In this document: positions 1 through 9,045 of the stretch, in pieces
Layout: each line of letters begins with the position of its first letter
How positions within the stretch are numbered: position 1 is the stretch's first letter
Source of the DNA: DASVHS01 sp035468985
GTDB lineage: Bacteria; Acidobacteriota; Thermoanaerobaculia; Gp7-AA8
DNA length: 64,000 nt
Direction of reading: 5' to 3'
Assembly (NCBI GenBank): GCA_035468985.1
Contig: DATISF010000038.1
Coordinates: 163,775-227,774 of the forward strand
Notes under the pieces: generated by a model
Told to the model about the DNA's origin: nothing
The model's database searches: none
Seen by the model: only the letters and a program-made list of their open reading frames with translations
Made by a program: the position numbers and the translations under genes

Positions 1-2782
1 ACGTGGCGCCCGTTCCGGTGCAGCCGTTGCCGTCCGTGACCATGACGACGATCTGGAACGTGCCCGTCTGCGTCGGCGTGCCGGCGAGCGTGCCGGCGGT
101 GGCAAGGGTCAGACCTGCCGGCAATGCGCTGGCGGACGTGAACGTCGCCGTTCCGATAGCCCCGGTTTGCGTGAACGTCTGGCTGAACGCCGACGCCGCA
201 GTTCCCGTGTTGGCGACCGGGTTCGTAACCGTGATCGTCTGGCAGGCGATGACGAGGTTGTACGTCGCGCCCGTCCCCGTACAGCCGTTGCCGTCCGTGG
301 CGGTGACGACGATCGGGAACGTGCCGGTCTGTGTTGGCGTGCCGGACAGCGTGCCGTTGGCCGCCAGGGTGAGACCCGTGGGCAGCGCGCTCGCCGTCGT
401 GAAGGTCGCGCCGCCGATTGCGCCCGTCTGCGTGAACGTCTGCGAGAACGGCGTGTTCGCCGTGCCCGTGTTCGTGGCCGGATTCGTGACCGTGATCGTC
501 TGGCAGCCGATCACCAGGTTGTACGTCGCGCCCGTTCCCGTGCAGCCGTTCGCATCCGTGACTGTGACGACGATCGGGAATGTGCCCGGGGCCGTCGGAG
601 TGCCCGACAGCAGACCACTTGCCGAGAGCGAGAGTCCCGGCGGCATTGCGCTCGCCGTCGTGAATGTCGTCGCGCCGATCGCACCGGTCTGTGTGAACTG
701 CTGGCTGAATGGAGCCGACACTGTTCCGGTCGTCGTGGCCGGATTCGTGATCGTGATCGTCTGACAGGTGATGACCAGGTTGTAGACGACACCCGTTCCG
801 ACGCAGCCGAACGAATCGGTTGCCGTGACCGTGATCGGGAACGTTCCCGTCTGGGTCGGCGTGCCGGAGAGAGTTCCGTTCGAAGCCAGCGTCAAACCCG
901 CGGGCAGCGCGCTCGCGGTCGTGAAGGTCACCGTCCCAGTGCTTCCGGACTGCGTGAACGTCTGGCTGAATGCGGCGCCGGCCGGTGCTGTCGTCGTGGC
1001 CGGATTCGTCACCGTGATCGTGGGGCAGACGACCGTCAGGATCGCCGCCGCGCTCGTCGCCGATCCGCAAGCGTTCGTCAGAACCGCGCGGAACTGATGC
1101 CCGTTGTCGGCCAGCGTGGTGCTGAAGCTGTACGTTGTCGAGGTTGCCCCGGCGATGTTCGTGAACGTGGCGCCGCCGTTGGTCGAGACCTGCCACTGGA
1201 TCGTCGGCGAATAGGTCCCGGCAACGTTGAACGTCGCTGCCGAGCCGACTTGCACGGTCTGCGTGGCTGGCTGCGTCGTCACTGCCGGCGTCGTGATCAC
1301 GGTCAGCGTCGCGGTCGTCGAAGCGCTCCCCTTCACATTCGTGAAGGTGGCCCGGTACTGATTGCCGTTGTCGGCGAGAGTCGCCGTGAACGAATACGGA
1401 TTGGTTGTCGCTCCCGGGATGGCCGTGAACGTCGTCCCGCCGTCGGTGGACACGGACCACTGGAGACTCGGCGGCGGCGCTCCGGCCGCGGCGGCGCTGA
1501 ACGTCGCCGTCGAGCCGGCGCAGACGGTCTGGTCGCTCGCCGGGATGGTGATGTGCGGCGCGGAGCCGCTCTGCGTCACGTGGATGTGCACCGTGGCTTC
1601 GCGCGAGCTCTCGAAGCCGTCATTCGCGAAGTACGTGAACTCATCGTCGGCCAGCGACACGCCATCGTTGACATAGGTGAACGATCCGTCACTGTTGAGC
1701 GTCAGCGTGCCGTGCGAGACCGAGGTGCCGAGGATGGCGTGGAGCGGATCGCCGTCCGGGTCGGTGTCGTTCTCCAGCACACCGGGGGCGGCGATGTTCA
1801 GCGCCCCACCCTGCGGAACGCTGTAGTTCTTGTCCGTGGCATTCGGACGGTGGTTGTTCTGCCCAACACGGATTTCAACCCGCGCCACGTTCGACGGCTG
1901 CGCGCCGTTGCTCGCCTGATACGTGAACGTCTCGCGCGTCGCGCCGGAATCGTCCGGGGTGTACGTGAGCGATCCATCAGCATTGAGAACCAGCACGCCT
2001 CGGTCAGGAGCAGAGACCTGGCCCGCCGTCAGCGGGCGGCTGTTCGGATCCGAGTCGTTCGACAGAACGCCCGGAGCCGGAACCGTCAGAGGCGTGTGCA
2101 GCGGTGTTGCGTAAGAATCGTTCCGTGCTGTCGGCGCCGCGCTTTGCGACTGCGCGTCGAACCGGAAGTACGCAAATTCGCCGGTGACGAACGCGTACAC
2201 ATTGAGGATACGGAGTCCATTCGATTGTTCCGCGTCGCCGCTGACGAGCGGCGACAACCCGGCCCAATCGCCGGTCTGTCCGTCCATCTCGAACGTCAGC
2301 GCGCGGCCACCGACCGCGCGGCGTTTCGGCTCCGTTCCGGGAAAGAGGATCGGATTGCCGTCCGCGTCCGTGAGCACCGTCGTGTTCTGTGATCCGTTGA
2401 CCACCACGAAGCCGATGCGCATCGATGGCGGGAGGGGTGTCCCGAATACGGCCAGCGGGATGCGAGTCTCGATCGTCGAAACGCCGTTTGTCGCATTCGA
2501 TGCGGCCGGCCAGCCGCTGTTGTCGATCGTGATCGCGGTTCCAAGCGACCCACCGCTGCAGTCCTGACGTGTCACCGCGGTGACGCGCGGCGTCGCGCCG
2601 CTCGTGTCGACCGTCGTGGTGATCACACGATCGACACCCGGCATCCCGCTCACGGTGCAGCCGGTGGACGCGGCGTTGTCGATATCGACCAGCAGCTTGT
2701 AATCGGTGCTGGCAAATATCGAGGAGGCGGCCAAAAAGACAAACAGGGCGCAGCTAGAGACCGGGCGCAACAAGATGGGCAT
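1..2782 (-). CDS. Large secreted repeat protein (cadherin-like, Ig-like and putative-Ig repeats), 3' end outside window
   Basis: The minus strand is open from an ATG at 2782 to the window edge (927 codons, no stop). The first ~25 residues form a signal peptide (MPILLRPV..., ending SIFAS). After an N-terminal beta-rich region come two tandem cadherin/VCBS-like repeats near residues 218 and 310 (motifs 'VLSNDSDPNS' and 'VLENDTDPDGD'). Two Ig-like modules follow near residues 410 and 500 ('LQWSVSTDGG', 'IQWQVSTNGG'). From about residue 586 there are tandem 87-residue He_PIG-type putative Ig repeats ('LPAGLTL', 'GTPTQTGTFPI'), three complete and a fourth cut by the edge. The repeat unit in DNA is about 261 nt. 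Such proteins are exported and usually surface-attached or adhesive; ligand unknown. The large Arg-rich open frames on the opposite strand are shadows of this gene. Confidence 0.85.
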   Translation of the reverse strand, partial: MPILLRPVSSCALFVFLAASSIFASTDYKLLVDIDNAASTGCTVSGMPGVDRVITTTVDTSGATPRVTAVTRQDCSGGSLGTAITIDNSGWPAASNATNGVSTIETRIPLAVFGTPLPPSMRIGFVVVNGSQNTTVLTDADGNPILFPGTEPKRRAVGGRALTFEMDGQTGDWAGLSPLVSGDAEQSNGLRILNVYAFVTGEFAYFRFDAQSQSAAPTARNDSYATPLHTPLTVPAPGVLSNDSDPNSRPLTAGQVSAPDRGVLVLNADGSLTYTPDDSGATRETFTYQASNGAQPSNVARVEIRVGQNNHRPNATDKNYSVPQGGALNIAAPGVLENDTDPDGDPLHAILGTSVSHGTLTLNSDGSFTYVNDGVSLADDEFTYFANDGFESSREATVHIHVTQSGSAPHITIPASDQTVCAGSTATFSAAAAGAPPPSLQWSVSTDGGTTFTAIPGATTNPYSFTATLADNGNQYRATFTNVKGSASTTATLTVITTPAVTTQPATQTVQVGSAATFNVAGTYSPTIQWQVSTNGGATFTNIAGATSTTYSFSTTLADNGHQFRAVLTNACGSATSAAAILTVVCPTITVTNPATTTAPAGAAFSQTFTQSGSTGTVTFTTASALPAGLTLASNGTLSGTPTQTGTFPITVTATDSFGCVGTGVVYNLVITCQTITITNPATTTGTVSAPFSQQFTQTGAIGATTFTTASAMPPGLSLSASGLLSGTPTAPGTFPIVVTVTDANGCTGTGATYNLVIGCQTITVTNPATNTGTANTPFSQTFTQTGAIGGATFTTASALPTGLTLAANGTLSGTPTQTGTFPIVVTATDGNGCTGTGATYNLVIACQTITVTNPVANTGTAASAFSQTFTQTGAIGTATFTSASALPAGLTLATAGTLAGTPTQTGTFQIVVMVTDGNGCTGTGAT

Positions 2783-2856
2783 GTGACTCCTCGACCACGG
2801 GTCCGTCCGTTTGGGAAGTCGGGAGATCATACCGCAACGATTGGTGAGTCAAGATG

Positions 2857-2886
2857 GAATAAAGTTATGCCGCACTGGCGGCAACG
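2857..2886 (-). terminator. Putative intrinsic terminator after the lipoprotein gene
   Basis: Read on the minus strand, TGCCGC-CAGT-GCGGCA (2868-2883) is a perfect 6-bp stem with a 4-nt loop. It is followed by a T-rich run (TAACTTTATT). It lies 13 nt past the stop codon of the lipoprotein gene at 2896. The T-tract is imperfect, so this is tentative. Confidence 0.4.
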
Positions 2887-2895
2887 GTAGGCCGG

Positions 2896-3285
2896 CTACT
2901 TCTCGCGATCAGTCGTCACTCGGAACGACGCGCGGTCGAGCACACCGGCGGATTGCAGCACGCGACGAAGACGCTCGATCGCATCGGCGGTCTTCTCCAC
3001 CTCGATCGTGAGATGGAGGTACCCGGCCGCGGAACCGGAACTGATCAGCCGCCCGATGTTCGCGCGCTCGATGCGATCCTCGATCGAGCGGAGCAGTTCC
3101 AGGTCTTGAGGCGTGGCCTCTTCGGCCGACGCACGGATCATGATCTGAACCCTCGGCTTCGGCCGCGCTTCCGTGGCGACGTCGCGGATGAGACCGACCG
3201 TCGATTCCTTACCGCAGCCGGCAAGCAGAAGCATCACCGCCACGACGACCGACCTTGCCCGGGGGTTGCTGAGCCTCATTCGCAT
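2896..3285 (-). CDS. Small lipoprotein of unknown function
   Basis: 129 residues. The N-terminus has a basic stretch, a hydrophobic segment and a lipobox LAGC with Cys24 as the likely lipidated residue, which places it in the cell envelope. The mature part (about 105 residues) mixes alpha and beta and is rich in charged residues, e.g. 'RSIEDRIERANIGRL' followed by 'GYLHLTIEVEKT'. That pattern resembles a compact ferredoxin-like fold, but no family is recognised. It is followed by a putative terminator and by the divergently placed start of the repeat protein on the same strand. The ATG at 3285 is the only start that gives a complete signal sequence. Confidence 0.75.
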   Translation of the reverse strand: MRMRLSNPRARSVVVAVMLLLAGCGKESTVGLIRDVATEARPKPRVQIMIRASAEEATPQDLELLRSIEDRIERANIGRLISSGSAAGYLHLTIEVEKTADAIERLRRVLQSAGVLDRASFRVTTDREK

Positions 3286-3373
3286 GAAACGATATCAACG
3301 CCGGCGGCCGCTGCCGGCTCCTCTTCTCCTCGGAATGGCAGCATCGTGGGCCGGCGCGCTGAGGTAGCGAACC

Positions 3374-3832
3374 TCAGTGATGCCGGAATCGGCCGCCGTG
3401 GAACCGGCCGAACGTGAATCCGACGAACACCCGAGGGCGATACCAGAACGGATCGTAGGAACCGTAGTAGAAGGGGTCGTACCACGGCGAATACCCGGGC
3501 GTGACGTAGACCGTCGTGCGCCGGTCGCCGGTGCGATCACGGGTCTCGCGATCCGCGACGCTGCGCTCTTCCTTCATCCGCGCCGCGGATTCGTCGATCA
3601 CCGCTTTGATCACGTCCGCCGAGACGCGCGCGTCATTCATGGCGATCACGTCGTCGCTTCCGACATCGAACGGCTCGGCCGTCTTCTTCACGAATGCGAT
3701 GATGTTCTCGTCGGCGACACCGGCTTTCGACATCCTGATGACGTCGTCGACGACCATCACCGTCCTCGTCACGGCCATCGCCGGGATCGCGGAAATGAGC
3801 AGGGCTGCTAACGCCAAGATGGTTCGTCTCAT
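3374..3832 (-). CDS. Secreted protein with Tyr/Trp/Pro-rich C-terminus
   Basis: 152 residues with a clear signal peptide (MRRTILALAALLISAIPAMA). Residues ~25-85 form a helical region ('VMVVDDVIRMSKAGVADENII...'), reminiscent of short repeats found in secreted proteins that start with a 'sensing' helix pair. The central part is highly charged. The C-terminus is aromatic and Gly-rich ('WYDPFYYGSYDPFWYRPR') and ends in a His-rich tail. Function is unknown; the composition suggests an outer-surface or periplasmic structural role. It is divergently arranged with the acyl-CoA dehydrogenase gene, whose start lies 23 nt away. Confidence 0.7.
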   Translation of the reverse strand: MRRTILALAALLISAIPAMAVTRTVMVVDDVIRMSKAGVADENIIAFVKKTAEPFDVGSDDVIAMNDARVSADVIKAVIDESAARMKEERSVADRETRDRTGDRRTTVYVTPGYSPWYDPFYYGSYDPFWYRPRVFVGFTFGRFHGGRFRHH

Positions 3833-3855
3833 GAGCAGAACTATACTCGCGGGCC

Positions 3856-5346
3856 ATGATCCCGGAACCGCCGCGCGTTTCGTTCTGGCAAACGTCGCCG
3901 CACTTTCAGCGGCTCTGCCGGCGGAAGCTCGGCGACGGAGCGTGGCGCTGGGCCGAACCGCAGCTCGTGGCGATGGGAGAACGCGCCGCCCTCGAGGTCG
4001 CGCCGCTCGCGGCCGTGGCCGATCGGGAGCGGCCGCGCCTGGTCACGCACGACGAGCGCGGCAATCGCATCAACCGCGTCGAATACCACCCTGCATACCG
4101 GGAGATGGAGCGCATCGCGTACGGTTCGGGAATGCTGGCGATGAAGTACTCGCCGCACGAGCATTCCGCCGATGCTCCGTTCATCAGCTTCGCACTCGGC
4201 TACCTCTTTGCGATGGCGGAGATGGGCCTGTATTGCCCGCTGTGCATGACCGACGGCGTGGCCCGCGTGCTGACCCGCTTCGGCAACCGCGAACAGATCG
4301 CCCGCGTCGTCCCGCATCTCGCCTCGGACGATGTGAACTCGCTATGGACCGGCGCCATGTTTCTCACCGAGCGCGCCGGCGGATCGGACGTCGGCGCGAA
4401 CGAGACCATCGCCCGCCGCGCGCCGGACGGCACCTGGCGCCTTTCCGGACTGAAGTGGTTCTGCTCGAATGTCGACGCTCAGGCGGTGCTGGCCACGGCA
4501 AGGCCGGAAGGCGCATCCGACGGAATCCGCGGCATCCGCACGTATCTGATGCTGACGGGCGGCAACTCCGGCGTGACGATCGAGCGGCTCAAAGAGAAGC
4601 TCGGCGTCCGGTCGATGCCAACTGGCGAGGTCACCCTGAGCGACGCACCGGCCGAAGAGATCGGCGATTTTCACGCCGTCGCCGAGATGATGAATCTCTC
4701 CCGCCTTTACAACTCGGTGGCAGCCGTCGCCGTGATCGGCCGTGCCGTTCACGAGGCGCGCTGGTACGTGGAGCGGCGGCGAGCGTTTGGCCGGCGCGTG
4801 ATCGAGTTCCCGCTCGTCGAGGAAACGCTCCTCGATCTCGAAGCCGAGCACCTCGGCGCTCTGCTGATGACGTTCGAGGCCGTCGATGCACTCCGCCGCG
4901 CCGACGCCGGAGACGCGGACGCGGCGCGCCTCCTGCGCATCCTGATCCCGGTCGTCAAAGCGCTCACCGGCAAACTTGCCGTGCCCTGTGTCTCGGAGGC
5001 GATGGAGTTGATCGGCGGGAACGGATACATCGAAGAATGGGTGATGCCGCGACTCCTGCGCGACGCGCAGGTGTTACCGATCTGGGAAGGAACGACGAAC
5101 ATCCTCGCGCTCGACATGCTGCGCACCGCAAGGAAAGAGCGCGGTCACGAGCTGATCCTGCAGCGCATCCACGCGTCGTTCCCGGAGGAGGCCGGCGCGC
5201 TCCAGGCGTCGCTTCCCTCACTCGATGAGCGGCGCTCCCGCCGCTGGCTCGAATCGCTCGCCCGCGCGTACGAGCTGACCCTGCTCAGCGAGATTGGCGA
5301 GCTGGCCATGGTGGAACGGCTTCGAGCGCGGCCGAAGGTGTGCTAG
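3856..5346 (+). CDS. AidB-like acyl-CoA dehydrogenase family flavoprotein
   Basis: 496 residues, longer than the ~380 of classical acyl-CoA dehydrogenases and close to the AidB subgroup. FAD and substrate-binding motifs typical of the family are visible: 'MFLTERAGGSDVGANE' (about residues 170-185), a 'RAFGRRVIEFPLVEE' segment, 'ELIGGNGYIEEW', and the AidB-style 'PIWEGTTNILALDMLR' near residue 415. The C-terminal ~75 residues are an extra helical region. It would oxidise an acyl-CoA or bind one through FAD; AidB itself also binds DNA, so the true substrate cannot be told from sequence. It is followed after 10 nt by an ABC importer operon on the same strand and may be co-transcribed with it. 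Confidence 0.85.
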   Translation: MIPEPPRVSFWQTSPHFQRLCRRKLGDGAWRWAEPQLVAMGERAALEVAPLAAVADRERPRLVTHDERGNRINRVEYHPAYREMERIAYGSGMLAMKYSPHEHSADAPFISFALGYLFAMAEMGLYCPLCMTDGVARVLTRFGNREQIARVVPHLASDDVNSLWTGAMFLTERAGGSDVGANETIARRAPDGTWRLSGLKWFCSNVDAQAVLATARPEGASDGIRGIRTYLMLTGGNSGVTIERLKEKLGVRSMPTGEVTLSDAPAEEIGDFHAVAEMMNLSRLYNSVAAVAVIGRAVHEARWYVERRRAFGRRVIEFPLVEETLLDLEAEHLGALLMTFEAVDALRRADAGDADAARLLRILIPVVKALTGKLAVPCVSEAMELIGGNGYIEEWVMPRLLRDAQVLPIWEGTTNILALDMLRTARKERGHELILQRIHASFPEEAGALQASLPSLDERRSRRWLESLARAYELTLLSEIGELAMVERLRARPKVC

Positions 5347-5356
5347 AACGCGCCCC

Positions 5357-6322
5357 ATGAAGAGACTTGCAGTCGCAATCGCGATGCTGCTTCTTTGGGC
5401 GGGTGCCGTCCACGCTGCAGACGTCGTCCGCCTCGGAAACCTGAAGTTCGCGCATTACGGTGCGGTGTCGTACATGAAGGAGATCGCACCGAAGTACGGC
5501 CTGAAGATCGAAGAGAAGGTGTTCGCAAAAGGAATCGACATCATTCCGGCGATTCTCTCCGGAGACATCGACATCGCCGCCAGCGCACTCGACGCAGCGA
5601 TTGCCGGCCGGTCCGTCGGCGCGCCCGTGTTCGTCGTCGCCGGTTTCGCGAAGGGCGGCGTGCGGATCGTCGGCCGTCCCGATCTAAATCTCAAGACCAT
5701 TGGCGATCTCAAAGGCCGCAAGGTGGGAGTGGCGCGCGGCGGAGCGCAAGAGCTCTGCCTCCTCGCCGAGCTGCGCAAAGCGAACCTGACCTGGTCGGAC
5801 AAGGGCGACAAGGACGTGCAGCTCGTCTATCTCGCGTATGCCGACCTCAATGGCGCACTGCTGGGAAAGCAGATCGACGCGATGTGCCAGTCGGAGCCGC
5901 AGTCGGCTCAGGCAATCGCCCAGGGTTTCGGCACGGAGATCATGAAGCCGTACGACACGCCGATGGGCGAGCCGGTCCGGGCGCTGGTCATGACTGAGAA
6001 GATGTACGACAAGAAGCGCGACGTGGCCACGCGCGTGCTGAAATGCTTCGTCGAGGCGACGGCAACGTTCCTGAGCAATCCCGCGCTCGCCGAGAAGTAC
6101 GTCCGCGAGAACATGTTCAAGGGTCAGCTCTCGCATCAGGAGTACGTCGACGCGATGTCCAACGCGGCGTTCACCTATGACATCAACGTCCGCCACGTCC
6201 AGATCATGACCGACATGATGCAGGCCCTCGGCGTCGGCAGAATGGAAAAGCCGCCGGTCGCGCGCGAATGGGTTCGCGCCGATCTCCTGCAAGTGGCGAA
6301 GAACGCGATCGGCGTGAGATAG
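5357..6322 (+). CDS. ABC transporter substrate-binding protein, NMT1/SsuA type
   Basis: 321 residues starting at ATG 5357; an upstream in-frame start would lie inside the preceding gene and is rejected. The signal peptide is MKRLAVAIAMLLLWAGAVHA. The mature protein shows the NMT1/SsuA pattern: an N-terminal strand 'VVRLGNLKFAHYGAVSYMKEI', the repeat 'GDIDIAASALDAAIAG', then 'LKGRKVGVARGGAQELCLL'. These periplasmic proteins deliver small organic molecules (alkanesulfonates, thiamine precursors, taurine, nitrate) to an ABC permease. Substrate cannot be assigned. The permease and ATPase follow immediately, spaced by 3 nt and a 4-nt overlap. Confidence 0.9.
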   Translation: MKRLAVAIAMLLLWAGAVHAADVVRLGNLKFAHYGAVSYMKEIAPKYGLKIEEKVFAKGIDIIPAILSGDIDIAASALDAAIAGRSVGAPVFVVAGFAKGGVRIVGRPDLNLKTIGDLKGRKVGVARGGAQELCLLAELRKANLTWSDKGDKDVQLVYLAYADLNGALLGKQIDAMCQSEPQSAQAIAQGFGTEIMKPYDTPMGEPVRALVMTEKMYDKKRDVATRVLKCFVEATATFLSNPALAEKYVRENMFKGQLSHQEYVDAMSNAAFTYDINVRHVQIMTDMMQALGVGRMEKPPVAREWVRADLLQVAKNAIGVR

Positions 6323-6325
6323 ACG

Positions 6326-7099
6326 ATGTCCCGGCGCGCGCGAGCCGTTTTTCGCTCCGCCATCGTCCCGGTGATCCTCCTCGCGATCTGGGAAGGTCTT
6401 TCACGCGCGGGAGCGATCAATCCGATGATCCTGCCCGCGCCGTCCCGCGTTCTGCTGCGCTGGATCGACGATCTGCGGTCGGGAGAGCTTCCCTCCGACG
6501 CGGCCTCCAGCCTCTACCGCGTGATGATGGGATTCCTCATCGGAACCGGGCTCGCGCTTCCGATCGGATTGGCGATGGGCGCGAGCCGCTCGGCGTACGC
6601 GTACCTCAACCCCCTCGTGCAGGTGCTCCGGCCGATTCCTCCGATCGCCTTCGTCCCGCTGGCGATCCTCTGGTTCGGCCTCGGCAATCCGCCGGCGTTC
6701 TTCCTCATCAGCCTCGGAGCATTCTTCCCGGTGCTCATGAACACGATCGCCGGCGTGCGGAGCGTCGACGCGATCTACGTTCGCGCGGCAAGAAATCTCG
6801 GAGCGAACAAGAGAGCTCTGTTCTTCCGGGTGATGATTCCCGCGGCGCTCCCGCACATCATGACCGGCATCCGCGTCGGCTTCGGCGTCGCGTTCATCGT
6901 GGTGATCGTCGCGGAGATGATCGCCGTGAACAACGGCCTCGGATACCGGATCCTCGAAGCGCGGGAGTACTTCTGGTCCGACAAGATCGTTGCGGGAATG
7001 ATCACCATCGGCCTGCTCGGGCTGGCGATCGATTTCGGTCTCGCGCGCCTGTCCGACTATCTGCTCCGCTGGCATCGCGGACTGGAGCCGGCGAAATGA
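6326..7099 (+). CDS. ABC transporter permease, SsuC/TauC type
   Basis: 257 residues with about six hydrophobic segments. The EAA-type loop is visible as 'RAARNLGANKRALFFRVMIPAALPHI' in two parts (about residues 150-180), which contacts the ATPase. It begins 3 nt after the binding-protein stop and overlaps the ATPase start, a classic translationally coupled importer operon. It forms the inner-membrane channel for whichever small molecule the binding protein recognises. Confidence 0.92.
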   Translation: MSRRARAVFRSAIVPVILLAIWEGLSRAGAINPMILPAPSRVLLRWIDDLRSGELPSDAASSLYRVMMGFLIGTGLALPIGLAMGASRSAYAYLNPLVQVLRPIPPIAFVPLAILWFGLGNPPAFFLISLGAFFPVLMNTIAGVRSVDAIYVRAARNLGANKRALFFRVMIPAALPHIMTGIRVGFGVAFIVVIVAEMIAVNNGLGYRILEAREYFWSDKIVAGMITIGLLGLAIDFGLARLSDYLLRWHRGLEPAK

Positions 7100-7866
7100 C
7101 GGCGGAGATCCAGGTCCGCGGCGTAACGAAGCGCTTCGACGGTCTGGTCGCGCTCGACAACATCGATCTCGACGTCGAACGCGGCGAATTCGTCTGCCTT
7201 CTCGGTCCCTCGGGATGCGGCAAGTCGACTCTGCTCAATGCCGTCGCCGGATTCCTGCCGCCGACAACGGGAGAGATCACTGCGGCCGGCAAGCTGGTCA
7301 GCGAGCCAGGGCCCGATCGCGGAATGGTGTTTCAGGAGTACGCGCTGTTCCCGTGGATGACCGTGAAGGCGAACGTCGCGTTCGGACTGCAGATGCGCGG
7401 CGAAGCGAAGCCGCAACTGGAGAGACAAGTCGGCGCACTGCTGGCGAAACTGAATCTGACCGAGTTCGCGAACCGTTTTCCGAAGGATCTTTCCGGCGGC
7501 ATGCGCCAGCGCGTGGCGATCGCGCGTCTGCTCGCGCTCGACAGCCCGATCCTGTTGATGGACGAGCCCTTCGGCGCGCTCGACGCGCTCACGCGCCGGA
7601 ATCTGCAGGACGAGCTGCTGCGCATCTGGACGGAGCTGAAGAAGACGATTCTGTTCGTCACGCACGGCATCGACGAGTCCATCTACCTCGCCGACCGCAT
7701 CGTCGTCATGACCTATCGCCCGGGCCGGATCAAAGCGATCGTGCCTGTGAATCTGGAGCGGCCGCGCGACGTCGCCTCGCCGCAGTTCAATGCGCTGAAG
7801 CGCGAGATCGATGGGATGGTGATGGAGGAGCAGCGGCGGCACGAAGAAGACGAGATGTCATCGTAA
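7096..7866 (+). CDS. ABC transporter ATP-binding protein, SsuB/TauB type
   Basis: 256 residues; start ATG at 7096 overlaps the permease stop (ATGA). Walker A GPSGCGKST at residues 37-45, Q-loop 'VFQEYALFPW', signature LSGGMRQR at 132-139, Walker B ILLMDEP with Asp156/Glu157, D-loop 'GALD' and switch 'THG' are all present, so it should be an active ATPase. It energises the permease encoded just upstream. Its last 9 nt overlap the end of the convergent GH18 gene. Confidence 0.95.
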   Translation: MTAEIQVRGVTKRFDGLVALDNIDLDVERGEFVCLLGPSGCGKSTLLNAVAGFLPPTTGEITAAGKLVSEPGPDRGMVFQEYALFPWMTVKANVAFGLQMRGEAKPQLERQVGALLAKLNLTEFANRFPKDLSGGMRQRVAIARLLALDSPILLMDEPFGALDALTRRNLQDELLRIWTELKKTILFVTHGIDESIYLADRIVVMTYRPGRIKAIVPVNLERPRDVASPQFNALKREIDGMVMEEQRRHEEDEMSS

Positions 7867-8973
7867 CCCGTTGACCAGCGCATCCAGCAACGTCTCCCCC
7901 GGATCGTGACTCTGCTCCCAATACATCACGCCGCCCAACCCATACTTCTTCACGAAACGCGCCTTGTCGGCGAGTGACTGCGGATCGTCGTACGAGATGA
8001 AGCGGCCCACATCGGGATTCCAGAGGTACGGCGCGTGCGCGGCATCATCCCAGCGGCGCTCGTAGCCCTGCGCTCCGATGTACTGCCGAAGAATTTTCGA
8101 GTACGGATAGTCGGATTCATACTGATCGTAAGGTCTGTACAGACCGTCGCTCCCCCAGGCTCCGCGCCATCCGCGCCCGTAAAACGCCACGCCCACCACG
8201 ATCTTGCGCGGCGGGATGCCGGCATCGAGGTGCTGGCGGATGAACGACTCGGTCGATGCCGTTGATTGTCCGGCCGCGGCCGAACGATAGAGCGCCGTGT
8301 GATGGCCCGTCGTTCGCGAGTATCCGCCGGCGAGGTCGTAGGTCATCACGTTGATCCAGTCGAGATAGACGTGCAGCCGATCCATCTCCGTGAACTGGAA
8401 ATAGCGTCCGCCGGCCGAGGCGATCGAGAGCGTGTAGCGGTTGAAACCGGTGCGGCCGCGCGCATCGCTCAGCATGTCCAGCTCATCGCGCAGCATCTTC
8501 AGCATCAGCGTGAAATTCTGTTTGTCCTCGGGTCGGTACTTGATGCCAGGACCGGGCTGGCCGGGATACTCCCAGTCGAGATCGATCCCGTCGAGCGCGT
8601 AGCGTTTGATCAGGTCGACAGCGCTCGTCGCGAACACGCATCGCGAGTCTTCGCTCTCCGCCGCATCGGAAAAGAAATCGGCGCCCCAGCCACCGACCGA
8701 GACGATCACCTTGAGATCGGGGTTGACTGCCTTCAACGCCTGCAGCTGCGCGATGTGCGCGGGAGCGTCGGGATCCTCGAACCAGACTTCGCCGAGGGGA
8801 CTCACCTTCGCGAAGGCGTAGTAGATGTGGGTGAGCTTCTTCGCTCCGATGGCGTTGATGTCGGCGCGCCCGCGCACATAGCCGACGATGCGGAATTGCC
8901 GGTGCGGCGCGACGGGCGGAAGCGTCTGACAGCCGCAGAGGAGGAGTATCGTGATCAGAAATCGTCTCGTCAT
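7858..8973 (-). CDS. Glycoside hydrolase family 18 lipoprotein (chitinase-like)
   Basis: 371 residues with a short lipoprotein signal (LLCGC, Cys15). The GH18 barrel is evident: 'KVIVSVGGWG' (residues 88-97) on strand 3 and the catalytic 'DGIDLDWEYP' (128-137) with Glu135 as acid/base. Later come 'INVMTYDLAG', 'GVAFYGRGW' and a C-terminal 'GGVMYWEQSHD' Trp. All catalytic carboxylates are retained, so it should hydrolyse beta-1,4-GlcNAc polymers (chitin or peptidoglycan-derived) at the cell surface. The ATG at 8973 lies inside the left arm of a hairpin repeat (8968-9029), so the repeat supplies the start codon. Its 3' end overlaps the ABC ATPase gene by 9 nt. Confidence 0.9.
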   Translation of the reverse strand: MTRRFLITILLLCGCQTLPPVAPHRQFRIVGYVRGRADINAIGAKKLTHIYYAFAKVSPLGEVWFEDPDAPAHIAQLQALKAVNPDLKVIVSVGGWGADFFSDAAESEDSRCVFATSAVDLIKRYALDGIDLDWEYPGQPGPGIKYRPEDKQNFTLMLKMLRDELDMLSDARGRTGFNRYTLSIASAGGRYFQFTEMDRLHVYLDWINVMTYDLAGGYSRTTGHHTALYRSAAAGQSTASTESFIRQHLDAGIPPRKIVVGVAFYGRGWRGAWGSDGLYRPYDQYESDYPYSKILRQYIGAQGYERRWDDAAHAPYLWNPDVGRFISYDDPQSLADKARFVKKYGLGGVMYWEQSHDPGETLLDALVNGLR

Positions 8974-9029
8974 GCTGAGCGAAGCGAAGCATCTCGTCGG
9001 CGAGATCCTTCGCTTCGCTCAGGATGACG
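8968..9029. repeat. Hairpin repeat (CGTCATCCTGAG family), copy 1
   Basis: Left arm CGTCATGCTGAGCGAAGCGA and right arm ending CGCTTCGCTCAGGATGACG form an imperfect inverted repeat of about 29 bp per arm. The spacer is only a few nucleotides. It lies between the divergent GH18 gene and the membrane-protein gene. The GH18 start codon is in the left arm. This is the shortest copy of the repeat family in the window. Confidence 0.9.
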
Positions 9030-9045
9030 GAGCGCAATCGCCATT

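Noticed and set aside
167..2392. Long plus-strand Arg-rich open frame (741 codons)
   Set aside because: It is antisense to the repeat-rich secreted protein; Arg-dominated composition without any motif is typical of reverse frames in GC-rich DNA.
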